Shown in pieces: positions 41,701 to 48,809 of a stretch of 64,000 nucleotides of DNA. The stretch is taken from the NCBI RefSeq assembly GCF_030816725.1, contig NZ_JAUSYG010000001.1, positions 1,178,001 to 1,242,000 on the forward strand, in the 5' to 3' direction. Positions within the stretch are counted from its first letter, which is position 1, and each line of letters starts with the position of its first letter. A program made the position numbers and the translations under genes. Below the pieces are notes generated by a model. The model was not told where the DNA came from. It ran no database searches and saw nothing but the letters and a program-made list of their open reading frames with translations. This DNA comes from Pseudarthrobacter defluvii. GTDB lineage: Bacteria > Actinomycetota > Actinomycetes > Actinomycetales > Micrococcaceae.

Positions 41701-43056
41701 CCCCGGACGTCGCTCGCCGTGGTAACCGCCAGCTTGCGGCACGCGGCCCGGATAGGCGAGTCCATCAGGCTCCATCTGTCCAACCAGCCAGGCCTGGCCG
41801 GATTCTTCGGCGCCGGCCCGGAATCCTTCCGGGTGGTTGACCTGGAACGCGCCCAGGGCCTGGTCCGTGACCACGTCATTTTCTCGCCGGGATTCGGGCG
41901 GACCCCGCATGGCCGTGCACTCCACAACTTCGGTCCGCTGTCTGCTGAGGGCGGCCGGGAGAAGTTTGCCCTGGCCATGACCCGGGCACGGCGCTCCCTG
42001 CACGTGCTGACCTGCTTCCGGCCCGAAGACCTGGACCACACCCGCCTCACCCACGGGGCGGTGGACCTGTATGGGCTGCTGGACCGGGAAATTTCCGGCA
42101 ACACCGATCTTGGCACGCCGGCGTCCCGTGCGGCTGCCAGCGAGCAGGCACTGGGAGCCGACCCGCTGGTGGCAGACTTGGGGGACCGGCTGCGCGCCCG
42201 CGGCGCCAGGGTGTGGCACCAGTACGACGGCGCCATCGACGTTGTGGCCGCGGCCGACCCACTGAACACCATGGGCCAGGACGACCTGGACCTCCCGCGG
42301 CCCGTGGCCATCGAGTCCGACGGCACTTCCCAATACCGCACCATGAGCGTGCGTGAACGCAGCAGGCTGCGACCGCAGTTGCTGGAACGCCTGGGGTGGC
42401 GCTACATGCCCCTGTGGACCATCGAGGTGTTCACCGACCCCTCGTCCTGCGCAGACCGCATCGCAGGGTACCTGGGACTTGAAAAAATGGTGCTGCCGGC
42501 CCGGACCACGCCCTCTGCGGGGTTCCTTGACGACGACGTTCACCAGGCGCTCACTGAAATCGACGACGCGCCCTCTGCAGCTGTTTCCTATCTGCCAAGT
42601 GCCGGCGGTACCCGGCGCAGCGAGGGCGGAAACCACCAGGAAGCAGGCGGAGTCCGGTACAGCTCCAGCGGGAAGCTGCAGGAGAGCGGCGAAGACAACC
42701 CTGGCGCCGATCCCGGCCAGGACAGCCAGGGCAGCCATGGCAGCCGGGCAGGCGTCCCGGACACGAAGGAGGCGGATCCTGTGAGTACGGAAGACAGGGC
42801 TGAGGGAGCCAATCCCGAGGAAGAAGAGTCGCACCCGGACGGGAACAAGAACGGGACTGAACCAGGCACTGACGGTGCCGCTCCTGCCGGCCATGCGGCA
42901 CCTGCCCCGGCCGTAACCGCAGCCCCGGCAACAAAGGGCGGCAGCGAGGAAATCCTCCCGAGCAAGGCTGCGGAAGACGATGCCCGCAGCTGGGGTGACC
43001 GGGAGGACGACCACGACACCTGGTTGAAGGAACAGAAGCCGCCGCACTGGGGCTGA
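38734..43056 (+). CDS. SF1-helicase-like protein with C-terminal REase_MTES_1575-type domain; degenerate ATPase motifs
   Basis: 1440 residues (MPVWSRTSRANAEKK start). The P-loop reads SSPPGTGQTQT: the Walker A lysine is Gln at residue 311. The Walker B/DEAD region reads VVILDAEATSL (residue 843) and motif III reads FGDARIATP (866) instead of GDxxQLPP; motif VI (AMTRARRSLHVLT, about 1081) looks normal. A C-terminal domain (about 1145-1260) has Asp1169, VAIESDG (Glu1194) and ERLGWRYMPLWTIEVF, as in restriction-endonuclease-like MTES_1575 domains. The last 130 residues are Glu/Ser/Gly/Pro-rich and probably disordered. Relatives accompany DNA-processing proteins; here it stands alone, so role and partners are unknown. 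Confidence 0.8.
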   Translation: MPVWSRTSRANAEKKAEVSVGQGHPEGSEELRKWLSGLKPVTGADTMLRFTKTPEGSIDLTSAHPSGLAQLMAGRRTRLSTLIRDRQQYVVAARASRNIRSKIFELANDRGIDAGYLSAGTVVWTSAVGGKPQRVSAPVMLTAISLTVRPGEDDFELQLTEQAQINPALVRHLKNIHGIVFDVNAVTRLAYSTARFDPQPVLDRLATLIRPIHGAETQHNLLVSTFADLSGNLDDPWINDTHPIVSALATAAGGEVVDVEEPDPSRFPHLDNRHPEDELLLLDADTDQQYVIDAARAGDSLVVSSPPGTGQTQTAINTIGALVDAGRTVLVVGDRRASLNEVSSHLESLGLDSILFQLSGTVSAQQLKGQLVRAIVRNEKSLEPQLGNLHDTLTEHRHALMDHVASLHNVRERWGCSPYQAMQSLAELTSIHPAPATTVRLKRSVLDSIRDREELAGRLRRAAELGSFSKAATTSPWHGARLLTRKETEEAQDLVRSVAKSLPILRERMDAVADHAEIRLGDTFAEWGEQLELLVAVRGSLDKFTPDIFDRPVTDLISATAPSSWRRERGIELTAMQRSRLRRVAKEYVRPGVHIADLHSSLVLVQEQRALWAAYATTQRHPAVPSGLAEMNAMYRSLDQELAQLGEALRHTEGGGSLTGLPYAQLMERLDRLVADTDTLKTLPERTLLIESMREHGLGELLADLAEREVPEGSVGAELELAWWQSALEAMISGDDYLAMSDGDALRQLEAEYRLADNAHIASGAARLRWDLAERWRTAIGAQPRQADLLRSLLKDGRVSLAALTAQAPDLIGTLVPVWSVSPYLMTGLLPAEQHFDAVVILDAEATSLQAVLPSIARARQVIAFGDARIATPRTFTVGVERLAPGESAHHRVESAFTALSAVLPVWRLNVVYRAVDEDLVLQLSKSFYDGGLRRLPEGQSATGLDRSLLVEYLPDGTGLPSADHEGVESVVAEVNRVVELVFEHARTRPRTSLAVVTASLRHAARIGESIRLHLSNQPGLAGFFGAGPESFRVVDLERAQGLVRDHVIFSPGFGRTPHGRALHNFGPLSAEGGREKFALAMTRARRSLHVLTCFRPEDLDHTRLTHGAVDLYGLLDREISGNTDLGTPASRAAASEQALGADPLVADLGDRLRARGARVWHQYDGAIDVVAAADPLNTMGQDDLDLPRPVAIESDGTSQYRTMSVRERSRLRPQLLERLGWRYMPLWTIEVFTDPSSCADRIAGYLGLEKMVLPARTTPSAGFLDDDVHQALTEIDDAPSAAVSYLPSAGGTRRSEGGNHQEAGGVRYSSSGKLQESGEDNPGADPGQDSQGSHGSRAGVPDTKEADPVSTEDRAEGANPEEEESHPDGNKNGTEPGTDGAAPAGHAAPAPAVTAAPATKGGSEEILPSKAAEDDARSWGDREDDHDTWLKEQKPPHWG

Positions 43057-43127
43057 CAACGTGGTCTGGCCCTTGGCCGGGAGCCGTTCCGAAATCGGTA
43101 TCCGGGTTGGGGCCGGCAACGGTGGGG

Positions 43128-43856
43128 TCACGGCGGGCTGACCAGGACGAAGAACAGCCGGCCTTGGGTGGAGGCTCCAGCCAGGCGGGATGACTGTTCC
43201 GCGTTGGCCGCCACCACGATCAGGCCATCCGTTTCAGTGGTGCCCAGCCATTGCCCGCTCTGGCCGCCCGTATTGGAGGTCCACAGCACCGGGACTGCAG
43301 CTGCCAGAACCTGGGAGGGGCTTTGCTGGTCGAACCCGTTGGCGGCTGTCAGCACCACGTTGACCAGCTGGCCCGGGGAGACCAGCTGGGTGGACGAGGC
43401 ATCCGCCATTCGCAGCGGAACGGCGGCTGAACCCGGCGGCGTGCCTGCCAGGAGCCCGGGGCCCACCAGCTGGGCATCAGTGAGGAGCTGGCCCTTGCGC
43501 ATGGGCGCGGCGAGCTGCTTGCCCGTTGCAGCGGCGTCGTCCTGCAGGAACCCGTTGCCCACCATTCCCGGCGGAGCCTGGACGTCAGCGAGATCGGCTG
43601 CCGTCACTGCGGTTCCGGCGGCGAGATCCCGGGCGGCGGCCAGCACCGTAACAGTGGAGAGCGGGGCTGGAGTGAGCTGCTGGACTGCAAGGGCTGCCGC
43701 TGCGCATAGGAACAGTGCTGCAGCGAGCCGGCGGTTGCGGTTCAGCCATCCGGCAAACCGTGCCACCAGGGGCCGGTCCTTGCGGCGGGTTGCGATATTT
43801 CGGGGGCCGGCAGCAAGCCGGTAGGAATCACGGCGACGGCGGGGAAATCTGGGCAT
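43128..43856 (-). CDS. SAF-domain membrane-anchored protein (CpaB/RcpC-like)
   Basis: 242 residues: basic N-terminus (RFPRRRRDSYR), one membrane segment (RLAAALFLCAAAALAVQQL) near residue 42, then a SAF domain (VTVLAAARDLAAGTAVTAADLADVQAP) and the continuation GKQLAAPMRKGQLLTDAQLVGPG. It resembles the Flp-pilus assembly protein CpaB/RcpC and other SAF proteins, but no other pilus gene is nearby. TAGCGT ends six bases before the ATG, a leaderless arrangement. It lies downstream of the Ruc-like gene on the same strand, separated by a strong hairpin. Confidence 0.8.
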   Translation of the reverse strand: MPRFPRRRRDSYRLAAGPRNIATRRKDRPLVARFAGWLNRNRRLAAALFLCAAAALAVQQLTPAPLSTVTVLAAARDLAAGTAVTAADLADVQAPPGMVGNGFLQDDAAATGKQLAAPMRKGQLLTDAQLVGPGLLAGTPPGSAAVPLRMADASSTQLVSPGQLVNVVLTAANGFDQQSPSQVLAAAVPVLWTSNTGGQSGQWLGTTETDGLIVVAANAEQSSRLAGASTQGRLFFVLVSPP

Positions 43857-43862
43857 GCGCCC

Positions 43863-43868
43863 ACGCTA
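43863..43868 (-). promoter_or_regulatory. -10 box of SAF-protein gene (leaderless)
   Basis: TAGCGT on the minus strand, ending six bases before the ATG at 43856. Confidence 0.5.
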
Positions 43869-43917
43869 GTTGCGGGTAACCCGGCAGGGGAGCGGGAACT
43901 GACGCTATGTGGACAAA

Positions 43918-43947
43918 GGCGGCCGGCGCTGGAACGCGCCGGCCGCC
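43918..43947 (-). terminator. terminator hairpin of the Ruc-like gene
   Basis: Perfect 12-base arms GGCGGCCGGCGC / GCGCCGGCCGCC with a 6-base loop, 23 bases past the stop at 43971, followed on the minus strand by TTTGT. Confidence 0.8.
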
Positions 43948-43970
43948 GTCGTACTAAGAAATATGCGTCT

Positions 43971-44243
43971 CTAGCTGGCTGCTGCAGCCGGCGCCGGGGC
44001 GGAGGGGGCAGCAGCGGGCGCAGCCGGAGCCGCGGCAGGAGCGGGCGAAACGGAGCTGCCCTTGGAATCGCGGGAGTCCGTACGATAGAAACCCGAGCCC
44101 TTGAAGACAACACCAACGCTGTTGAACTTCTTGCGCAACGTACCCTGGCATTCAGGGCAGGACGTCAGGCTGCTGTCTGAGAACGACTGGACAATGTCGA
44201 AGGCGTGGCCGCAATCCTTGCAGGCGTAAGCATATGTTGGCAC
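43971..44243 (-). CDS. FmdB-type zinc-ribbon protein, probable Ruc-like redox chaperone
   Basis: 90 residues. The N-terminal zinc ribbon has CKDCGHAFD and CPECQG (two CxxC pairs) and continues FNSVGVVFKGSGFYRTDSR. The last 30 residues are almost only Ala, Pro and Ser. M. tuberculosis Rv0991c (Ruc), a redox-switched chaperone, has the same plan, a four-Cys zinc site plus a disordered tail, and the same neighbour, a 5-FCL gene beside galU. Orthology is inferred from gene order and layout. GTG start with AGGAGGAG upstream. Confidence 0.82.
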   Translation of the reverse strand: MPTYAYACKDCGHAFDIVQSFSDSSLTSCPECQGTLRKKFNSVGVVFKGSGFYRTDSRDSKGSSVSPAPAAAPAAPAAAPSAPAPAAAAS

Positions 44244-44354
44244 TGGTGCTCCTCCTCTTGGGCAAACGAGAGGTCCCGTGCTGCCAGCTGGTAAACCGTT
44301 AGCAGTCGCAGGGCCTGAGTGCTAATTCTATCACTGCCTCCGGGCGGGCCTGGC

Positions 44355-44975
44355 TCAGGCGCGGGGCGTGAGCGGCTGGTACCCGGACGGTGTAAGGACG
44401 GCCGGGACCGGCCGGTCGAACTCCTCGGCAGGAATCCGCCCCGCAGGAAGCAAATCGTCGTCGTAGATAACAGCAGCCAGGGGAATTTCCTTCCCGGCCG
44501 TGGCAAGGTGCCCCAGGAATTTGTCGTAGTACCCGCCGCCTTGGCCGATCCTGTTGCCGCTACGGTCCACCGCAGTGGCCGGAATAAAGAGCACGGCTGC
44601 CTCGCCGGCGGTCTCCGGCCCGTGCCGGTGCCCGGCGGGCTCGAGGATGGGCGCATATTTGCTGCGCTCGAGACCGGCTTCCGGCGTCCAAAAGACCCAA
44701 CTCAGCTCCCTGCCTGGTTCGCATACCGGAAGCAGGACCTTGTGCCCGCTGCTGTGCAGGGCATTGATCAGTGGCAGGGTGGGCGGTTCATGACCCACGC
44801 CGAGGTACACGCAGGCGATGCCGGGACGGCCGCCGGTAACAGCGCCGGCCCAGGCTTCCCCGTGGACAGCCAAAGCTGACCCCGCCGCTTCCAGTTGCGC
44901 CGGGGCCAGCCCTGCACGCCGCTGCCGGTGGGCGGCCCGGATATCGTCCTTTGCGGAGTTCGTCTCCTGCAGCAT
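44355..44975 (-). CDS. 5-formyltetrahydrofolate cyclo-ligase
   Basis: 206 residues. It converts 5-formyl-THF to 5,10-methenyl-THF with ATP. RAAHRQRRAGL at the N-terminus is the basic phosphate-binding region; the C-terminal signature GQGGGYYDKFL is intact near residue 140, followed by LAAVIYDDDLLP. Start ATG has GGAAAGGA upstream. Divergent from galU, 104 bp between starts. The Ruc-like gene lies downstream 111 bp away. Confidence 0.93.
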   Translation of the reverse strand: MLQETNSAKDDIRAAHRQRRAGLAPAQLEAAGSALAVHGEAWAGAVTGGRPGIACVYLGVGHEPPTLPLINALHSSGHKVLLPVCEPGRELSWVFWTPEAGLERSKYAPILEPAGHRHGPETAGEAAVLFIPATAVDRSGNRIGQGGGYYDKFLGHLATAGKEIPLAAVIYDDDLLPAGRIPAEEFDRPVPAVLTPSGYQPLTPRA

Positions 44976-45067
44976 GGTGTCCTTTCCTGCGTTGCCCGCA
45001 CTCCGCGGCTTTTGACCGGATGCCAGCGTGCCGCGACTGTAGTTACTGAAATGCTTGACGCTGACGT

Positions 45068-45079
45068 TAGATTAGTCCG
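45068..45079 (+). promoter_or_regulatory. leaderless promoter of galU
   Basis: TAGATT at 45068-45073 ends six bases before the GTG at 45080; no ribosome-binding site. Confidence 0.55.
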
Positions 45080-45985
45080 GTGAGTACCACTAATCCCAGA
45101 GTCCGCAAAGCCGTCATTCCCGCAGCGGGCCTGGGCACCAGGTTCCTGCCTGCCACCAAGGCGATGCCCAAGGAAATGCTTCCCGTCGTGGACAAGCCTG
45201 CCATCCAGTATGTGGTGGAGGAAGCGGTCCATGTGGGGCTCAACGACGTGCTGATGATTACCGGCCGCAACAAACGCGCCCTGGAAGACCACTTCGACAG
45301 GGTGCCCTCCCTTGAATCGACGCTCGAGGACAAGGGGGACACGGAGAAGCTTGCGTCCATCCAGGCCGCCAGCCAGTTGGGCGACATCCACTATGTCCGG
45401 CAGGGCGACCCCCACGGCCTGGGCCACGCCGTGCTCCGGGCCAAGCAGCATGTGGGCAACGAAGCCTTCGCTGTCCTGCTCGGAGACGACCTGATTGACG
45501 CCCGCGACGAACTCCTCAGCACCATGATCGATGTGCAGGCGAAGACGGGAGGGTCCGTCATCGCCCTGATCGAGGTGGATCCCTCGCAGATCAGCGCCTA
45601 CGGCTGCGCCGACATCGAGGAAATTGACGGCGAAGACTACGTCCGCGTCAACAGGATGGTGGAGAAGCCCTCGCCGGAGGAAGCCCCGTCCAACCTTGCA
45701 ATGATCGGCCGGTACGTCCTGCACCCCGCCGTGTTCGAAGTCCTCGAGCACACCGAGCCGGGACGGGGCGGCGAGATCCAGCTGACGGATGCCCTCCAGG
45801 AACTGGCCTCCGGCGATTCCGAGGGGCACGGCGTGTACGGGGTGGTCTTCAGGGGCCGCCGCTACGACACCGGAGACAAGCTGAGTTACCTCAAGGCCTG
45901 CGTCCAACTGGCCATCGACAGCGAAGACCTGGGTCCGGGCCTGCGGGAATGGCTGCCCGGGTTCACAGCCGGCCTTTCCCGGTAG
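45080..45985 (+). CDS. galU: UTP--glucose-1-phosphate uridylyltransferase
   Basis: Forms UDP-glucose for cell-wall and storage glycans. 301 residues: nucleotide-binding signature AVIPAAGLGTRFLPATKAMPKEMLP at the N-terminus (shown here in part), VVDKPAIQYVVEEA near residue 40, LGDDLI near 130 and the catalytic-Lys region MVEKPSPEEAPSN near 190. GTG start six bases after TAGATT. The rimJ-like gene starts four bases after its stop, so they share an mRNA. Confidence 0.96.
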   Translation: MSTTNPRVRKAVIPAAGLGTRFLPATKAMPKEMLPVVDKPAIQYVVEEAVHVGLNDVLMITGRNKRALEDHFDRVPSLESTLEDKGDTEKLASIQAASQLGDIHYVRQGDPHGLGHAVLRAKQHVGNEAFAVLLGDDLIDARDELLSTMIDVQAKTGGSVIALIEVDPSQISAYGCADIEEIDGEDYVRVNRMVEKPSPEEAPSNLAMIGRYVLHPAVFEVLEHTEPGRGGEIQLTDALQELASGDSEGHGVYGVVFRGRRYDTGDKLSYLKACVQLAIDSEDLGPGLREWLPGFTAGLSR

Positions 45986-45989
45986 CCCC

Positions 45990-46610
45990 GTGCGCACAGG
46001 TCCCATTTGGCCGGTCACCCTCGAATGCGGGGACCTGGTCCTGCGGCCTATCCGGTACCGCGACAAGAAGGAGTGGACCGAAGTACGGTCACGGAACAGT
46101 GACTGGCTGGCGCCATGGGAGGCGTCCAACCCGGATCCGGCGGGTGGGCTCCCTGACTACCGGCACATGGTGCGCTCACTCAATATCCAGGCTGCGCAGG
46201 CCACAGCACTGCCTTTTCTCATCACCGAATGGAGGCCCGGTCTCAGGAACCCTGCCATCGTGGGCCAGTTGACGGTATCTTCCATCGTTTGGGGTTCGGC
46301 CATGATGGCCACCCTGGGGTACTGGGTTGACCGGGACCGGGCAGGACATGGGATAGCACCCACCTCCGTGGCTCTTGTCACCGACCACTGCTTCCGTGCC
46401 CTGGGCCTTCACCGGATGGAAATCAACATCCGGCCGGAGAACGGGCCCAGCCTGCGGGTGGTGGAAAAACTGGGGTTCCGTGACGAGGGCTACCGGCCCC
46501 GCTTCCTGCACATCAACGGCAAGTGGGCCGACCACCGCTCGTTCGCCGTCACCGCCGAAGAAGTCCCGGAAGGCCTCTTGGTTCCATGGCTGGCATCGCG
46601 CCGGTCATAA
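45990..46610 (+). CDS. GNAT-family N-acetyltransferase, RimJ-like
   Basis: 206 residues of the RimJ/RimL group: GDLVLRPIRYRDKKEW at the start, VGQLTVSSIVWGSAM in the middle, GYWVDRDRAGHGIAPTSVALV (acetyl-CoA loop) near residue 110 and HRMEINIRPENGPSLRVVEKLGF near 145. The GTG lies four bases after the galU stop. In M. tuberculosis the gene in this place is annotated rimJ (Rv0995). The substrate is not known. Confidence 0.88.
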   Translation: MRTGPIWPVTLECGDLVLRPIRYRDKKEWTEVRSRNSDWLAPWEASNPDPAGGLPDYRHMVRSLNIQAAQATALPFLITEWRPGLRNPAIVGQLTVSSIVWGSAMMATLGYWVDRDRAGHGIAPTSVALVTDHCFRALGLHRMEINIRPENGPSLRVVEKLGFRDEGYRPRFLHINGKWADHRSFAVTAEEVPEGLLVPWLASRRS

Positions 46611-46677
46611 ATCCAACGGTTTGTCCCCGGGGCACGACACACCGTTGGTAATGCGGCCTGAGCAGCCATGATGCTCA

Positions 46678-46690
46678 TACGGTTTTGAGT
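46678..46690 (+). promoter_or_regulatory. leaderless promoter of the sepX-like gene
   Basis: TACGGT at 46678-46683 ends seven bases before the GTG at 46691. It makes GTG a better start than the in-frame TTG at 46685. Confidence 0.5.
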
Positions 46691-47638
46691 GTGGACTTCC
46701 CCCTTAGCAGCTCAGTGATCCTTGTGGTTGCCGTCGCGCTCTGGATTGTATGGGTTGCCCCTTACGTCCTCCGGAACCGCAGGCAGCAATTCCAGCCCGC
46801 CGGCGACTTCCGGGCAGACGCCCCCGCCGATGAAAGGCCGGACCCGCACGCCGGCCTGGTCTTGAACGTCGCCGCCCAGCAGGAGAAAGCCATGGAACCC
46901 AGGAAGAGTGCCGCATCCGCTGCAGGCACTGCAAGCACCCCAGCTCCGGCCAGGTTCCGCGTCCGATACGGCCGCACCGCCCTGGCCCTTGTGGGACTGC
47001 TGTCCCTGGTCACCGCTTTTATCTCTGGTGCGCTGCTTCCTTTCGGTGTCGGTTCATCCGCTCTTCCGCTCACATGCGCCCTGTTGACCCTCGCCTCGGT
47101 GGCGCTGCTGCGCTGGCTCGCCGTCCGCGACCGCAAGGCGAAGGTGGACGCAGCCTTCCGCTCTGCCATGAGCGCGCCGGCACGCAGCCCGGAAGCCGCC
47201 GTCGCCATCCCCGCGAAGCCTGATGCTGTGCCGTCGCTGAAGCCGGAAAGCCCGCTTTTCGACGCGGAGGCAGGCCAACCGAAGGTCAAGCCGCTGACGG
47301 CCATGGAGCTGCGTGAAGCTGCCCTCGCCGTCGCTGTGGCCGCCGGCGACACCAGCGCAGCGGCTCCGTCAACTGCCCCTGTGGGCACGCCCTGGGAGCC
47401 GGTGGAAGTTCCCAAGCCCGTTTACGTTGAAGCGGCCAAGGCTGAGCGCCCCGAGCCGCAGCCGCTCGAACTTCCGGAGGCGCCCAAAGCAGTTGGGAAG
47501 CCGTCGCTGAAGAAGGGTGCTGCCGGGGCAACGGCAGCGGAGGCCGGCGAAGCGGAGCGGCTGGGCGCAGAGCAGACGTCCAAGGCACAGAGCGCGCTGA
47601 GCAACCTCGACGACGTCCTCCAGCGCCGCCGCGCGTAG
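46691..47638 (+). CDS. sepX: SepX/GlpR-like actinobacterial cell-division membrane protein
   Basis: 315 residues: an N-terminal membrane segment (SSSVILVVAVALWIVWVAPYVLRN), a linker, a hydrophobic pair near residues 95-150, and an Ala/Glu/Lys/Pro-rich cytoplasmic tail. The start with S-S-S-V and W-x-x-W-V-x-P, and the place after galU and rimJ, match SepX of Streptomyces and GlpR of Corynebacterium, which act at the septum; in Corynebacterium GlpR is the receptor of the gephyrin-like Glp (MoeA paralogue). No moeA/glp lies in this block. The assignment is by position and N-terminal pattern. Confidence 0.72.
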   Translation: MDFPLSSSVILVVAVALWIVWVAPYVLRNRRQQFQPAGDFRADAPADERPDPHAGLVLNVAAQQEKAMEPRKSAASAAGTASTPAPARFRVRYGRTALALVGLLSLVTAFISGALLPFGVGSSALPLTCALLTLASVALLRWLAVRDRKAKVDAAFRSAMSAPARSPEAAVAIPAKPDAVPSLKPESPLFDAEAGQPKVKPLTAMELREAALAVAVAAGDTSAAAPSTAPVGTPWEPVEVPKPVYVEAAKAERPEPQPLELPEAPKAVGKPSLKKGAAGATAAEAGEAERLGAEQTSKAQSALSNLDDVLQRRRA

Positions 47639-47687
47639 GGCCAGGCGGGGGAGCCTCGCGTGACCGGTAGGTGCAGGTGTTCGTCGA

Positions 47688-47717
47688 TTGGCGTTAGGCA
47701 GGGAAAATTTGTAGCCT
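47688..47717 (+). promoter_or_regulatory. promoter of tRNA-Ala gene
   Basis: TTGGCG (47688-47693), 18-bp spacer, TAGCCT (47712-47717), about 55 bases ahead of the tRNA. Confidence 0.65.
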
Positions 47718-47771
47718 AGGGACACCGGTTCCGCACCAGCTTGGGAGTCCTTGCAGGATACGGCCAGTTCC

Positions 47772-47844
47772 GGGGCTATAGCTCAGTTGGTAGAGCGCTT
47801 CGTTCGCATCGAAGAGGTCAGGAGTTCGAATCTCCTTAGCTCCA
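47772..47844 (+). tRNA. tRNA-Ala (anticodon CGC)
   Basis: 73 nt cloverleaf. Acceptor arms GGGGCTA / TAGCTCC (one G-U pair) with discriminator A; D-arm with AGCTCAGTTGG; anticodon stem CTTCG / CGAAG around loop TTCGCAT, anticodon CGC; T-arm with GGTTCGAAT-like GAGTTCGAATCTC. The 3' CCA is not encoded. It reads GCG codons. Confidence 0.96.
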
Positions 47845-47890
47845 CAAATTTCAGCGGTTGCGCGGAGACGCTCCTCGGTGCCCGTTAGTG

Positions 47891-48307
47891 TCAGACGGAC
47901 CAGGGCATTATTACCCGGGCGGCTCCGATGCCGACGGCGACCGTCACAGTGGCCGGTGATGCAACAAGAAAGAACGAGGAGAACCCGCCGGCGGCGTAGC
48001 CGCCGCCTCGCAGGGAGAGTGCCCATAGGGTCCCGTAAACCGCACTGGCGATCAGGTACGGGACGGCAGCCAGTGCGAAGAGCACATCGACAATCAGCAG
48101 CAGGATGGAAGCCGATGTCCTGCCGGCCGCTTCACGTGGGGACAGTGCGTAGCCTGCGGCAATGATCAGAAGCCAGGCCATGGCGACGAATCCCAGGACG
48201 ATAAGGACGGTCCGGTAGGTCTTCGCCCATCCCGGCAGCTTGTTTGAAGCGGCCGGAGCGGCGTAGGCAAAGCCGTCAGGCTCACTCCACTGGGAGGGGT
48301 TGGTCAC
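47891..48307 (-). CDS. hypothetical membrane protein
   Basis: 138 residues with a soluble start (MTNPSQWSEPDGFAYAAP) and three hydrophobic segments: VLIVLGFVAMAWLLIIAAGYAL, ASILLLIVDVLFALAAVPYLI and SSFFLVASPATVTVAVGIGAA. I recognise no family. Start GTG with AAAGG upstream. It is convergent with the tRNA gene, 46 bp from its 3' end. Confidence 0.7.
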   Translation of the reverse strand: MTNPSQWSEPDGFAYAAPAASNKLPGWAKTYRTVLIVLGFVAMAWLLIIAAGYALSPREAAGRTSASILLLIVDVLFALAAVPYLIASAVYGTLWALSLRGGGYAAGGFSSFFLVASPATVTVAVGIGAARVIMPWSV

Positions 48308-48378
48308 TAGACGCCTTTCGGGTTTGCGGCGAGTCCCGCCTGGTCAGCATACGGGGTCCCTGGCCGGGGGCCTGGGCG

Positions 48379-48611
48379 TACTGTGATCATCGGCAACGGT
48401 CTCCGGGATGCTGCCGGGCACCGCCCTGATCGGCGTGCTGCTTGTCGCGGTCTCCGTTGTCCTGATCGCGGAGGCCAAGTCCATAATGATCGGTGAGGCC
48501 GCTGACCCGAACGACGTCGACCCGATCGCGACCAGGATGTACCTGGACGGGCCTCTACTCAGCGGCAGGAAGTCGGGCGCACCGCCACGCCGTCACATCG
48601 GTCGCCTCTAG
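48379..48611 (+). pseudogene. remnant of a cation diffusion facilitator (CDF) transporter
   Basis: The frame starting MLPGTALIGVLLVAVSVVLIAEAKSIMIGEAAD matches the sixth membrane segment and following K-S-x-x-I-G-E motif of CDF metal transporters. Upstream, a second frame gives IIGNGLRDAAG, which joins to TALIGV if one C at 48419 is removed, as in CDF proteins. Nothing resembling segments 1-5 is present, and the tail after DPIATRMYLDGP is unrelated, so this is a decayed fragment of about 75 codons. No ribosome-binding site is seen. Confidence 0.6.
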
Positions 48612-48797
48612 CCTGGACAGTGAAAGGCCGTTTCGCCGTCCGGGGCGGCCTTTGCTGCGTCTAGTGCCGGGTGTCAGCAGTGCACCTGGGTGGTGTACCC
48701 CCAAGCCCTCCGCACCATTTCGTCTGCCGCACCGGCAGTATTGAAGCCGGTCCGCGAAACACCGGGCAATGCCCGGAGCATTCGTGCAGGTCAGGCC

Positions 48798-48809
48798 TAG
48801 AGTGGGGCC
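48798..48809 (+). promoter_or_regulatory. leaderless promoter of small hydrophobic protein
   Basis: TAGAGT at 48798-48803 ends six bases before the ATG at 48810. Confidence 0.5.

Noticed and set aside
41275..43131. 618-codon minus-strand frame under the helicase-like gene
   Set aside because: Composition is typical of antisense frames in GC-rich DNA, with no motif and no start signal.
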